Source of the DNA: a virus | Reading direction: 5' to 3' (one strand) | Length of the DNA stretch: 55,772 nt | Virus record (IMG/VR): IMGVR_UViG_3300029448_000049 | Location: 1-55,772 of that record | In this document: positions 27,640 through 33,717 of the stretch, piece after piece | Position numbering within the stretch: the first letter of the stretch is position 1 | Layout of the letters: each line of letters begins with the position of its first letter | Notes under the pieces: generated by a model | What the model was told of the DNA's origin: nothing | Databases searched by the model: none | What the model saw: the letters and a program-made list of their open reading frames with translations, nothing else | Program-made: the position numbers and the translations under genes

Positions 27640-27858
27640 TTACTGATCGCCACCAGACTTATTGTTATTAACAGCTGCAACAATATCGCCATCATTAATA
27701 GCATGAGTATTAGTTACAGATATACCATTAACAGCAATAGATGAGCTTGCAGATATATCATCTGGTAACTCAGCTCTTAATTGTTCTACAGTATCAGCAT
27801 TAGTTTGTTTTTCTACAAAGCCACCGCCTTGTAAGAACTTTATTGTTTTAGTTGCCAT
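27640..27858 (-). CDS. Ubiquitin-like beta-grasp protein ending GG-DQ, 72 aa
   Basis: The frame can be read from 27909, but GGAGGT lies seven bases before ATG 27858, giving MATKTIKFLQGGGFVEK. The order is a beta hairpin (TKTIKFLQGGGFVEKQT), a helix (TVEQLRAELP), then SSIAVNGISV and a loop INDGDIVAAV, which is the ThiS/MoaD/ubiquitin pattern (the final part like NG---- L-DGD-V-). Gly69-Gly70 are followed by only Asp-Gln, so one cut would expose a diglycine end. At 72 residues it is close to ubiquitin (76). The same strand encodes JAB and E1-like enzymes that would mature and activate it. It is alternatively a sulfur carrier; conjugation is unproven. Confidence 0.8.
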   Translation of the reverse strand: MATKTIKFLQGGGFVEKQTNADTVEQLRAELPDDISASSSIAVNGISVTNTHAINDGDIVAAVNNNKSGGDQ

Positions 27859-27859
27859 A

Positions 27860-28054
27860 TTAAGCACCTCCTTGTTCATATGATTCAATAGAATTAAACT
27901 CTCTTTCATACTCTTCTAAAAGATCATTTAGTTCTATTACGTTACGTTTTATTTGTCTTTGTACTACTTCTTTAACCTCACCGTTGACATAAGTGAGAGT
28001 TTTTCTTAATACTACATTGTTTCTTTCTATAGTATTTAATTTATCAATATCCAT
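27860..28054 (-). CDS. Small hypothetical protein, 64 aa
   Basis: A charged, helical protein (EVVQRQIKRNVIELNDLLEEYE). Its last residues EQGGA are encoded by the ribosome site (GGAGGT) of the ubiquitin-like gene, so its diglycine near the end is probably incidental. It ends one base before the ubiquitin-like ATG. No family is recognised. Confidence 0.6.
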   Translation of the reverse strand: MDIDKLNTIERNNVVLRKTLTYVNGEVKEVVQRQIKRNVIELNDLLEEYEREFNSIESYEQGGA

Positions 28055-28055
28055 G

Positions 28056-28145
28056 TTATAACCACCACTTTACTATGTAATACCATAGTATAATACCTGA
28101 TATAGTTATACCACCATAAATGAAAAGGTTACTCCAATTTATCAT
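28056..28145 (-). CDS. Tiny membrane peptide, 29 aa
   Basis: The frame MINWSNLFIYGGITISGIIL continues into WYYIVKWWL and is one membrane helix with aromatic ends. ATG overlaps the previous TGA (ATGA), the coupling used by neighbours. It is too short for a family call, so reality is supported only by coupling and hydrophobicity. Confidence 0.4.
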   Translation of the reverse strand: MINWSNLFIYGGITISGIILWYYIVKWWL

Positions 28146-28351
28146 AAGCCCATCCTTTTCTTTATTTTATTCATATCTGTTGTTAGTTCTTTTATTTCAT
28201 CAATAGAACCTTGCATATTTCTGTTTAAAACATCCATATTATTTTGTATTTCTTCTATTGTTTCTACAATAGCATCTATTTCTACTAATGTATCGGTAAC
28301 ACTATAAGATTTACCAGGATCATTTTTAGGTTTAATTGTTTTCGGCATCAT
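28142..28351 (-). CDS. Small coiled-coil protein, 69 aa
   Basis: AAGGAG lies before two adjacent ATGs (28351 or 28348). After MMPKTIKPKNDPGKSY, residues 20-69 form a heptad-like helix (VEIDAIVETIEEIQNNMDVL), so it is probably a small oligomer. It overlaps the preceding gene and ends in ATGA. Unknown function. Confidence 0.6.
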   Translation of the reverse strand: MMPKTIKPKNDPGKSYSVTDTLVEIDAIVETIEEIQNNMDVLNRNMQGSIDEIKELTTDMNKIKKRMGL

Positions 28352-28493
28352 TTTCTCCTTGTTTTGTTTTAATTAACTCATCAATCAGTTTATTTTCTTT
28401 AATTTTTAACAAAGCAATTTTATTCCTTGTCTTTTGTAGTGTTAAAAGCAGTTCTTCAGTACTAGATACTGGATAAAACATTAACTTTCTCAT
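28332..28493 (-). CDS. Small helical protein, 53 aa
   Basis: The frame MRKLMFYPVSSTEELLLTLQ follows GAGGTAAG, and has a Lys-rich helical C-terminus. It is the first gene of the cluster that ends with the ubiquitin-like protein and follows element D. It overlaps the next gene by 20 bases. Family unknown. Confidence 0.5.
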   Translation of the reverse strand: MRKLMFYPVSSTEELLLTLQKTRNKIALLKIKENKLIDELIKTKQGENDAENN

Positions 28494-28517
28494 CTTACCT
28501 CCTCATATTTAAATTTT

Positions 28518-28606
28518 ACACCCACCAACAGGCCTAAGCCCTCAGTGCAGTACTATCGATGATGGGTGTTTACCGTAGTCTGTTTTGGCACTTGTCAGGC
28601 CACTAC
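28518..28606 (-). promoter_or_regulatory. Structured intergenic element D
   Basis: ACACCCA (28518-28524) pairs with TGGGTGT (28563-28569), and an adjoining hairpin has GTAG (28575-28578) with CTAC (28603-28606) enclosing TGGC/GCCA. It separates the zinc-finger/UVR gene from the cluster ending in the ubiquitin-like gene. GC content is visibly higher than in the flanking coding DNA. Confidence 0.55.
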
Positions 28607-28626
28607 AGTATGTTGTCTCCTACCAA

Positions 28627-29115
28627 TCAACTCTTTTGTAATTCTTTTAATCTTTTGTTGATTTTATCGGCAGCTTCATAAAACTCATTATCTATTGCAT
28701 TATCAAGAGCTATATGTAACTGATTTATCATAGCAGATGTTGAATAAGTAATATTATTCTTAGTATAAGAAATATACTGTTTCTTTATACGCTCATGATT
28801 TCTAATTTCTTTATCTAGTTTATCTTCTATCTCTTCTAGAGTACTTCTATCAGTTTCATCTAAGAACATTGCTGTTTGATATTTAACAACTCTATTAATA
28901 AGTTTACTAACATCTTCAGGTATTTTACCTTCTTCAATAAGCTCTATTATCATACATAATTGCCTATCTAAATCATTTATATCTGTGGCTTCTGCAGCTT
29001 TTATGAATAAATTATCACATTCACGACAACAAAAATCAAAGTCTAATATTTCAGCACTTAGTTTAGTTTTAGCTGTTTCTATTTTACCACATATATCACA
29101 TTTATATGTTGGCAT
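28627..29115 (-). CDS. Zinc-finger plus UVR-motif protein (McsA-like layout), 162 aa
   Basis: The N-terminus has Cys pairs (CDICG at 6-10 and CCREC at 29-33), a treble-clef or zinc-ribbon type site. The C-terminal 30 residues (INQLHIALDNAIDNEFYEAA) match the UVR motif found in UvrB, UvrC, ClpC and McsA, which is a protein-interaction helix pair. McsA has this combination and is an adaptor of ClpC/ McsB protein-quality control in Gram-positive bacteria. Here it may bind a host protease chaperone or repair factor. The middle is helical. It overlaps the upstream 33-aa gene. Confidence 0.65.
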   Translation of the reverse strand: MPTYKCDICGKIETAKTKLSAEILDFDFCCRECDNLFIKAAEATDINDLDRQLCMIIELIEEGKIPEDVSKLINRVVKYQTAMFLDETDRSTLEEIEDKLDKEIRNHERIKKQYISYTKNNITYSTSAMINQLHIALDNAIDNEFYEAADKINKRLKELQKS

Positions 29116-29203
29116 AAGTCTCCTCTTTTGTTATATATATCTTATCGTAAGAGTCTGACATATCATTTAAAGCTGTTTCATAGGTTTCTAATTCATCTTC
29201 CAT
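29102..29203 (-). CDS. Tiny acidic protein, 33 aa
   Basis: The frame MEDELETYETALNDMSDSYD overlaps the McsA-like start by 14 bases. Its ribosome site (GAGGGTTTTAAG) is inside the stop region of the upstream gene. Very short, so only moderately supported. Confidence 0.4.
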   Translation of the reverse strand: MEDELETYETALNDMSDSYDKIYITKEETYANI

Positions 29204-29204
29204 C

Positions 29205-29465
29205 TTAAAACCCTCCTAGTAATTTATTAGCCATTTTTCTTGCTTCTTCAGACATATTAGGCTTACTACGAGTACCGCCTTTACTTCTTTTACTATATAA
29301 TGTCTCAGATTTATCTCTCTGTTCTATTATATGGTTTGACAATCTTATCATTGTTTCTAGATTGTTAGAATCTACTGCATGTGACAGTATTTCTACTATG
29401 TTAGCTACTGTTTTAGACTGCATTACAGTAGGATCTAAACTTAATTGGTTAGGATTAAACTTCAT
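29205..29465 (-). CDS. Hypothetical protein, 86 aa
   Basis: AAAGGAG precedes ATG. The product is helical (residues 15-55) with a basic Ser/Lys-rich loop (SKRSKGGTRSKPN) and a C-terminal MANKLLGGF. No known family. It is part of the cluster starting at 30734. Confidence 0.6.
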   Translation of the reverse strand: MKFNPNQLSLDPTVMQSKTVANIVEILSHAVDSNNLETMIRLSNHIIEQRDKSETLYSKRSKGGTRSKPNMSEEARKMANKLLGGF

Positions 29466-29476
29466 TTATTACTCCT

Positions 29477-30031
29477 TTATTCGTATTTATAGTGACCAGT
29501 TATCTCAAATTTAAATAATATATCTTCAATGACTACTCCATTACCACCATTATGGATAATAAGAGGAGTACCATTTATAGTATGTATGTGTGACACTATA
29601 CCTATATGTGGTAGTGTACCATCACGTAAGTTCCAGGTTATTATATCTCCTGGATTATATTCAGCGTCAAATCTACCAGTTATTGGTTTAGAGTAGCCAT
29701 TGTTCTCAAAGAAGACTCTTAAGTGTTTAACTCTTCTGTGATCTATATTATTATCAACTTCATAGGGCGTATCATATAAATGATTGTTGTTTATCATATC
29801 TTCATACACTAATTGTTGTAAATCAATACCACAACAGTCACGATAAGCTCTAATTATTACATCAGTGCATACACCTATATCTCTAGGTATATCACCGTTA
29901 GGATAGTCTATTTCATAGTAATTACCATCATATTTTACATGACTATAAGTCTGTTTAACTGCATGTGCTACAAATACATCAAAATCGACAAATCCATAAC
30001 ACATGCTTAATAACAATATTATCTTTATCAT
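29477..30031 (-). CDS. DUF1287-family hydrolase with N-terminal signal or anchor, 184 aa
   Basis: The first 22 residues (MIKIILLLSMCYGFVD) are hydrophobic, so export or membrane anchoring is likely. The body matches DUF1287 strongly: DYPNGDIPRDIGVCTDVIIR (Cys55), ID-LQ-LV-EDM, NIDHRRVKHL, NPGDIITW, HIGIVSH (His142) and IIHNGGNG. The fold is NlpC/P60-like with a catalytic Cys-His pair, so it may cleave peptide links in peptidoglycan. It is placed in the early minus-strand region rather than the lysis cassette, so it could modify the host envelope early or be a conserved auxiliary. It is coupled by ATGA to the upstream gene. Confidence 0.8.
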   Translation of the reverse strand: MIKIILLLSMCYGFVDFDVFVAHAVKQTYSHVKYDGNYYEIDYPNGDIPRDIGVCTDVIIRAYRDCCGIDLQQLVYEDMINNNHLYDTPYEVDNNIDHRRVKHLRVFFENNGYSKPITGRFDAEYNPGDIITWNLRDGTLPHIGIVSHIHTINGTPLIIHNGGNGVVIEDILFKFEITGHYKYE

Positions 30032-30528
30032 AAACTATATGCCTCCTTTTTATGCTTATACAGAACATAGTTAGCATCTATCATATCTTGTACTCTTATT
30101 CTATGGTTAAGATTATATGTTTTGTCAGATTGAGCTATATCACCTGAATCTTCCTTATTAAAATCTGCATCTAATACTTGAAGTATAGACTCTGTAAAAC
30201 CATTCTTTAAGTCATCTAGCTTTTGCCAAGTCATATTATAACAAGGATAAGAACCACCATATAAGCCATTTCCAGCTCTTTCTTGCTGTATCATACCCTT
30301 AAATAGGAAATATTGTATCAACTTCCTAACTACATCTATATCATGAAAAGCCCATCTATCGTTACTATAACTACTAATAACTTTTTCAAGATCATTAAAT
30401 GATTGAATGTTTGTGCTACTATATATCATTACAACATTCTTTAATAAAACATCCTTTTGCAAGATGTCTCTAATGCATAAGCCTAACGAAGTACCTATGA
30501 CTTTATTCTTTATATCTATATCTTTCAT
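30028..30528 (-). CDS. Conserved-looking hypothetical protein, 166 aa
   Basis: The N-terminal half contains KNKVIGTSLGLCIRDIL and VVMIYSSTNIQSF; the middle has DIDVVRKLIQYFL and GNGLYGGSYPCYNMTW. No family is recalled with confidence. Mixed alpha/beta by eye, no membrane segment. It lies between the 69-aa gene and DUF1287, coupled on both sides (ATGA). Function unknown. Confidence 0.65.
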   Translation of the reverse strand: MKDIDIKNKVIGTSLGLCIRDILQKDVLLKNVVMIYSSTNIQSFNDLEKVISSYSNDRWAFHDIDVVRKLIQYFLFKGMIQQERAGNGLYGGSYPCYNMTWQKLDDLKNGFTESILQVLDADFNKEDSGDIAQSDKTYNLNHRIRVQDMIDANYVLYKHKKEAYSL

Positions 30529-30734
30529 TTTACCTCCAACAAGTTTCTATTACGTTCATTTATGATAGTTACACCACTATCTTCTAATTTATTTATTAAT
30601 ACATTAATAGCCCATCTATCAGCTTTATTATTAATATATCTAACAAAATATTGTATACGTCCATCAGCATGGATTAAGTCAGCAAAATATACATTAGACT
30701 TATTACCTGACTGATCTATTTTAGCATGTTTCAT
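30525..30734 (-). CDS. Hypothetical protein, 69 aa
   Basis: First gene of the cluster downstream of the hairpin at 30747. The ribosome site is AAAGG. The sequence (NVYFADLIHADGRIQYFVRY) has strand-like stretches. No family is recognised. Ends ATGA with the 166-aa gene. Confidence 0.6.
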   Translation of the reverse strand: MKHAKIDQSGNKSNVYFADLIHADGRIQYFVRYINNKADRWAINVLINKLEDSGVTIINERNRNLLEVK

Positions 30735-30746
30735 ACATACCTTTCT

Positions 30747-30766
30747 GCCTAGCTTTTACACTAGGC
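30747..30766 (-). promoter_or_regulatory. Hairpin before the 69-aa gene
   Basis: GCCTAG (30747-30752) and CTAGGC (30761-30766) form six pairs with an eight-base loop, directly upstream of the ribosome site. No U-tract follows. It occupies the cluster-boundary position like the other elements. Confidence 0.55.
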
Positions 30767-30848
30767 GTTAATTGGTTTAGGAGAAAATATCTTATGTCAA
30801 GTGTGGTATAAGTTTATATATATAATACGCACACATGCCTACATTTAG

Positions 30849-30902
30849 ACAGGCTATATCATATCATAGTATACATTGTTTATACACTACATTATTGCCT
30901 GT
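30849..30902. promoter_or_regulatory. Non-coding control region with inverted repeat (element G)
   Basis: ACAGGC (30849-30854) and GCCTGT (30897-30902) enclose GTATA/TATAC. A consensus-like TTGACA occurs on the minus strand near 30790-30800 but without a fitting -10 box at 16-18 bases. This 30735-30941 stretch holds no convincing gene; a short plus-strand frame at 30835 was rejected. Confidence 0.4.
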
Positions 30903-30941
30903 ATTAGTTAATATTATAAGTTTTAAGGTAATTAAAATAGT

Positions 30942-30961
30942 AAAAGGGGACCGAAGCCCCC
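30942..30961 (-). terminator. Rho-independent terminator
   Basis: On the minus strand GGGGGC-TTCG-GTCCCC, six pairs including one G-U and a UUCG tetraloop, runs straight into TTTTA. It ends the transcript of the 122-aa gene. Confidence 0.85.
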
Positions 30962-30980
30962 AGTTACTGGGTAAGTTAAA

Positions 30981-31349
30981 CTATGGTTGTGGTTTAAGTG
31001 CATCCACAATTGATTTAACACTAGCTGTCAATGCTTTGACATCATTAGATAAGTGATATAACTTCTTATCTGATTTATTAGTTGTAGTATCTGACGCTTT
31101 AGCTAGCTCTATAAGCTGACTTAGTTCAGAGTTACCTTGTTGCTGTGGCACTGTACCATTTAATAAGTTAGGCGCAGCCATAGATATTTGTAACAGCTCT
31201 TGGTTATTGTTCGCCATGAACTGAGTAGACTGCCAGTTAGGGGTTCTACCCTTAAGTGCCTGCATATTCATTGCTTGAATAGCAATGTTATTCTTAGCCT
31301 CAAGGCCACTTAGCATAATTGCTAAGGCCTTCTTCAGGTATTCATTCAT
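30981..31349 (-). CDS. Hypothetical monocistronic protein, 122 aa
   Basis: AGGAG precedes ATG. The product is Ala/Gln/Asn/Leu-rich and helical, with two blocks: MNEYLKKALAIMLSGL and, from residue 75, a coiled-coil-like region with ELSQLIELAK and ALTASVKSIVDAL. No catalytic motif. It has its own strong terminator downstream and a second terminator upstream, so it is an isolated, possibly highly expressed unit, unlike all other minus-strand genes. No family recognised. Confidence 0.65.
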   Translation of the reverse strand: MNEYLKKALAIMLSGLEAKNNIAIQAMNMQALKGRTPNWQSTQFMANNNQELLQISMAAPNLLNGTVPQQQGNSELSQLIELAKASDTTTNKSDKKLYHLSNDVKALTASVKSIVDALKPQP

Positions 31350-31412
31350 CTTGTTCTCCTTTTGTTTATGAACGGATTAAAGTAAATCAAAAATAACTAA
31401 AAAGTAAATTTG

Positions 31413-31432
31413 AAAAACCCCCGAAGGGGGGG
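31413..31432 (-). terminator. Rho-independent terminator-like hairpin upstream of the 122-aa gene
   Basis: Read on the minus strand, a run of C pairs with GGGGG across a UUC-type loop and is followed by TTTTT (31417-31413). It would stop minus-strand transcription before it enters the 122-aa gene. Plus-strand reading lacks a U-tract. Confidence 0.75.
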
Positions 31433-31442
31433 TGGGGCACAC

Positions 31443-31470
31443 TATATAGCCAAGCACTAAAATGCTACAA
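31443..31470 (-). promoter_or_regulatory. Possible minus-strand promoter
   Basis: TTGTAG and TATATA are separated by 16 bases on the minus strand. Start would fall just before the hairpin at 31413-31432, giving an attenuated short RNA. Support is weak because AT-rich DNA makes chance boxes common. Confidence 0.25.
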
Positions 31471-31530
31471 TTTTTGAAAGTTGATTAAAATAAGTCTTGT
31501 TTTTAAATAATCCATTTAATAAATTTCAAT

Positions 31531-31707
31531 ATGAAAAAATACATACTTACAATTCAATATGATGAAAAAGAAGATACTGTAGAATGGTTACAAGAAGAAC
31601 TAGTAGAAGTTGATTCAACATCAGATATAACAGTAGATGATATAAATAGTCTAACTATAGATGATGTAAAAGTTTTGTTTGAATTAAAAGATTATGCTAA
31701 GGCTTAA
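31531..31707 (+). CDS. Small acidic protein, 58 aa
   Basis: The frame MKKYILTIQYDEKEDTVEWL to TAA is highly acidic. No clear ribosome site. It is the first plus-strand gene after the divergent control region and lies before TerS. It may be a DNA-mimic-like or regulatory protein, but that is only composition. Confidence 0.5.
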   Translation: MKKYILTIQYDEKEDTVEWLQEELVEVDSTSDITVDDINSLTIDDVKVLFELKDYAKA

Positions 31708-31715
31708 CTATTAAC

Positions 31716-31735
31716 GCCTCCTTGACGGAGGCTTT
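31716..31735 (+). promoter_or_regulatory. Hairpin covering the TerS ribosome site
   Basis: GCCTCC (31716-31721) pairs with GGAGGC (31727-31732), five-base loop, followed by TTT. The 3' arm holds GGAGG, the ribosome site of TerS (ATG 31742). It could hide that site or act as a weak terminator. Confidence 0.6.
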
Positions 31736-31741
31736 GTTATT

Positions 31742-32473
31742 ATGAGAGTATATAAAGTAAATAGAATAGAGCATACAGTATTCGATGACATCAGCGAGGT
31801 ACCTAGTAGTATAGAAATCGCAAGTAACTGGCGCAGTGCTAATATAGGTGATTGGGTTAAAGCTGATGATAAATGTTATATACAAATATTGCGCAAAGGA
31901 AAGATGATTGTGCCGAAAGGGCGGAACAAGGTTAGGGAATACGTTGGCACGTGCACTGGGACATTTCCAGTAACCTCCAAGGCGAAGATGGACACTTCGC
32001 GCAGACTCAATATTTACTCCTTTGGAGGGAGTAAGAGTTCTGCAGACGTTCTGCTAGATCGGACCGTACTAAGTAAGCACGAACATCTCTTTGTTGGATA
32101 TATTGTATCAGGGTTATCTATGCAGGAAGCTTATATAAAGGCATTTCCTACAAATAGTCCTGGTTATGCAAAACAAAAATCAGCACAGCTCGTTAAAACA
32201 AAAAGGATAATGACTGCTATGAAAGAAGAATTAAAACCTGTTCTAGAAGGATTAGGTATAGATGAAACAAGTATTTTAAAAAATATAAATACAATAGCAA
32301 TGTCATCTGAAAAAGATGAAACAAGATTAAAAGCTTTATTTAAGTTATCTGATATTATGGATTTAGAAGATAAAAATAAAACTACTGTTACTCAAGTATC
32401 AGGAGCACTATTTCAAGGGTTTGCAGATAAACACTTAATAGATGCTGAAAGACCAAAAAAAATCGGAGAGTAA
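31742..32473 (+). CDS. Terminase small subunit, 243 aa
   Basis: Position just before TerL and the pattern at residues 120-165 (GYIVSGLSMQEAYIKAF, SAQLVKTKRIMTAM) match small-terminase HTH domains that bind the packaging site. The rest has a helical oligomerisation part (residues 165-215). It directs TerL to phage DNA. GGAGG at 10 bases before ATG. Bases 31921-32100 are 48 percent GC by count, against 22 percent in 32281-32340 of the same gene, and include several inverted repeats. Confidence 0.75.
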   Translation: MRVYKVNRIEHTVFDDISEVPSSIEIASNWRSANIGDWVKADDKCYIQILRKGKMIVPKGRNKVREYVGTCTGTFPVTSKAKMDTSRRLNIYSFGGSKSSADVLLDRTVLSKHEHLFVGYIVSGLSMQEAYIKAFPTNSPGYAKQKSAQLVKTKRIMTAMKEELKPVLEGLGIDETSILKNINTIAMSSEKDETRLKALFKLSDIMDLEDKNKTTVTQVSGALFQGFADKHLIDAERPKKIGE

Positions 32474-32665
32474 ATGAAAGAAGAAAATTCTAGTGATAAA
32501 TATATAAGAAAATCAGCAGATGCTATATTTGATATTATTAATACACCTGTAGGAAAAACTATGCTTCCTCAAGCGCAGGTTTTAAATATTATAGATAGAC
32601 TTATAGAAGGTAGTATTACTGAAGAAGAGTTAATGCAGCTCAAAATGCAAAATGAAAACTACTAA
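32474..32665 (+). CDS. Hypothetical helical protein, 63 aa
   Basis: ATG follows the TerS stop directly. Acidic and helical (DKYIRKSADAIFDIINTPVG, then a second helix with LIEGSITEEELMQ). No family. Between TerS and the peptidase-like gene it may assist packaging or be cargo. Confidence 0.6.
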   Translation: MKEENSSDKYIRKSADAIFDIINTPVGKTMLPQAQVLNIIDRLIEGSITEEELMQLKMQNENY

Positions 32666-32667
32666 AA

Positions 32668-33717
32668 ATGCCTGGGTATATATCAGACTTACTTAGTATT
32701 TGGAATCGTAATTCAAATCGAACTACAGCTAGTAGTGATGGCTTATCTTTTGGTGGAAGTTATAATGTATATTGGTCAAATTATACATATTATGATGATG
32801 AAGATATAAGAGATATAAGTAGTGCAGTTTTACAGGATTACTTTGATTTAGAACAAAATCCAAAAGACTTAAATAGTGTAAGAACAAATATATTTTATGA
32901 CAAAATATCAAAAATGTCTGAATTTACAAAAAATACTGAAGAAGGTTACCGAGAATTAAATAAAATGGTAGCTAAAGAAATATACGGACAAAGTATTGCA
33001 AACCCTGATGAAGCTAGTGTTTATCATAATGAAATAATTAATTCTTATTTAAATAGAAGTGGAAGAGATAATATTTATGATGCTGCAAATTCAACTAAAA
33101 ATATAAAACCTGTAGTAATGCCTGGTGGTAGAGAGTCTTCTATATGTACAGATACAGCTTGTGGAATTTTTGCAGATGCAGGGCTTATTAATTATTTACC
33201 TTGGGACAATACAGCTAAAAAATGGTCTAGTAGTAATGATTACACTATTGACGCTATTAAAGGTAGAAAAAAAAATGAAGAAGCTTGGAAACATTGGACT
33301 ACTGTAGGTTCAGGAAGAATAGAAAAATCATTTCAAAAATTACAGCCAGGTGATTGGGTAATTTATGGAGATGAAGAATTTTTTTTACCTGTAGGTCATA
33401 AAAATAGGCCACCAACTTCAGCAGGTAATGAATCTGGAAAACATTCTTTAATAGTTTTAGATATAACTGAAAACGGAGTATTATTAGGATCAGGTAATGC
33501 TCCTAGCAATGAAAATAGAGGAAGGACTTTAGATACTCGTTTTTTTACATGGCAAAAAATAGGGAAAAATTTTGACAATAGAGCAGCTGAAGTATTTAGA
33601 TTTACACCCCAAAGTGATAAGGTAGTAAAATTTGAACATGAAATATACTCTGGTACAGGAGAGTTTCAAGCTAATGCTGTTATGGGAGAGCTTTTAAAAG
33701 AATTAATGATAAGGTAA
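32668..33717 (+). CDS. Putative cysteine amidase/peptidase (NlpC/P60-like pattern), 349 aa
   Basis: The N-terminal 150 residues are unassigned. The C-terminal part shows RESSICTDTACGIFADAG (Cys160 or Cys165), LQPGDWVIYG and GKHSLIVLDI (His259), followed by NGVLLGSGNA. This Cys...PGD...H order resembles NlpC/P60 or CHAP cell-wall peptidases. It might be a virion-borne lysin, or a protein used early. Its place between TerS and TerL is unusual. The stop overlaps TerL ATG as TAATG. Family identity needs a profile search. Confidence 0.55.
   Translation: MPGYISDLLSIWNRNSNRTTASSDGLSFGGSYNVYWSNYTYYDDEDIRDISSAVLQDYFDLEQNPKDLNSVRTNIFYDKISKMSEFTKNTEEGYRELNKMVAKEIYGQSIANPDEASVYHNEIINSYLNRSGRDNIYDAANSTKNIKPVVMPGGRESSICTDTACGIFADAGLINYLPWDNTAKKWSSSNDYTIDAIKGRKKNEEAWKHWTTVGSGRIEKSFQKLQPGDWVIYGDEEFFLPVGHKNRPPTSAGNESGKHSLIVLDITENGVLLGSGNAPSNENRGRTLDTRFFTWQKIGKNFDNRAAEVFRFTPQSDKVVKFEHEIYSGTGEFQANAVMGELLKELMIR

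Noticed and set aside
27860-28054. Second possible diglycine-ended protein (64 aa ending EQGGA)
   Set aside because: The two Gly codons are the GGAGGT ribosome site of the UBL gene, so they are explained without invoking a second modifier.
30835-31056. Plus-strand open frame in the control region (73 aa)
   Set aside because: It runs antisense into the 122-aa gene and through its terminator, has no ribosome site, and looks like a shadow.
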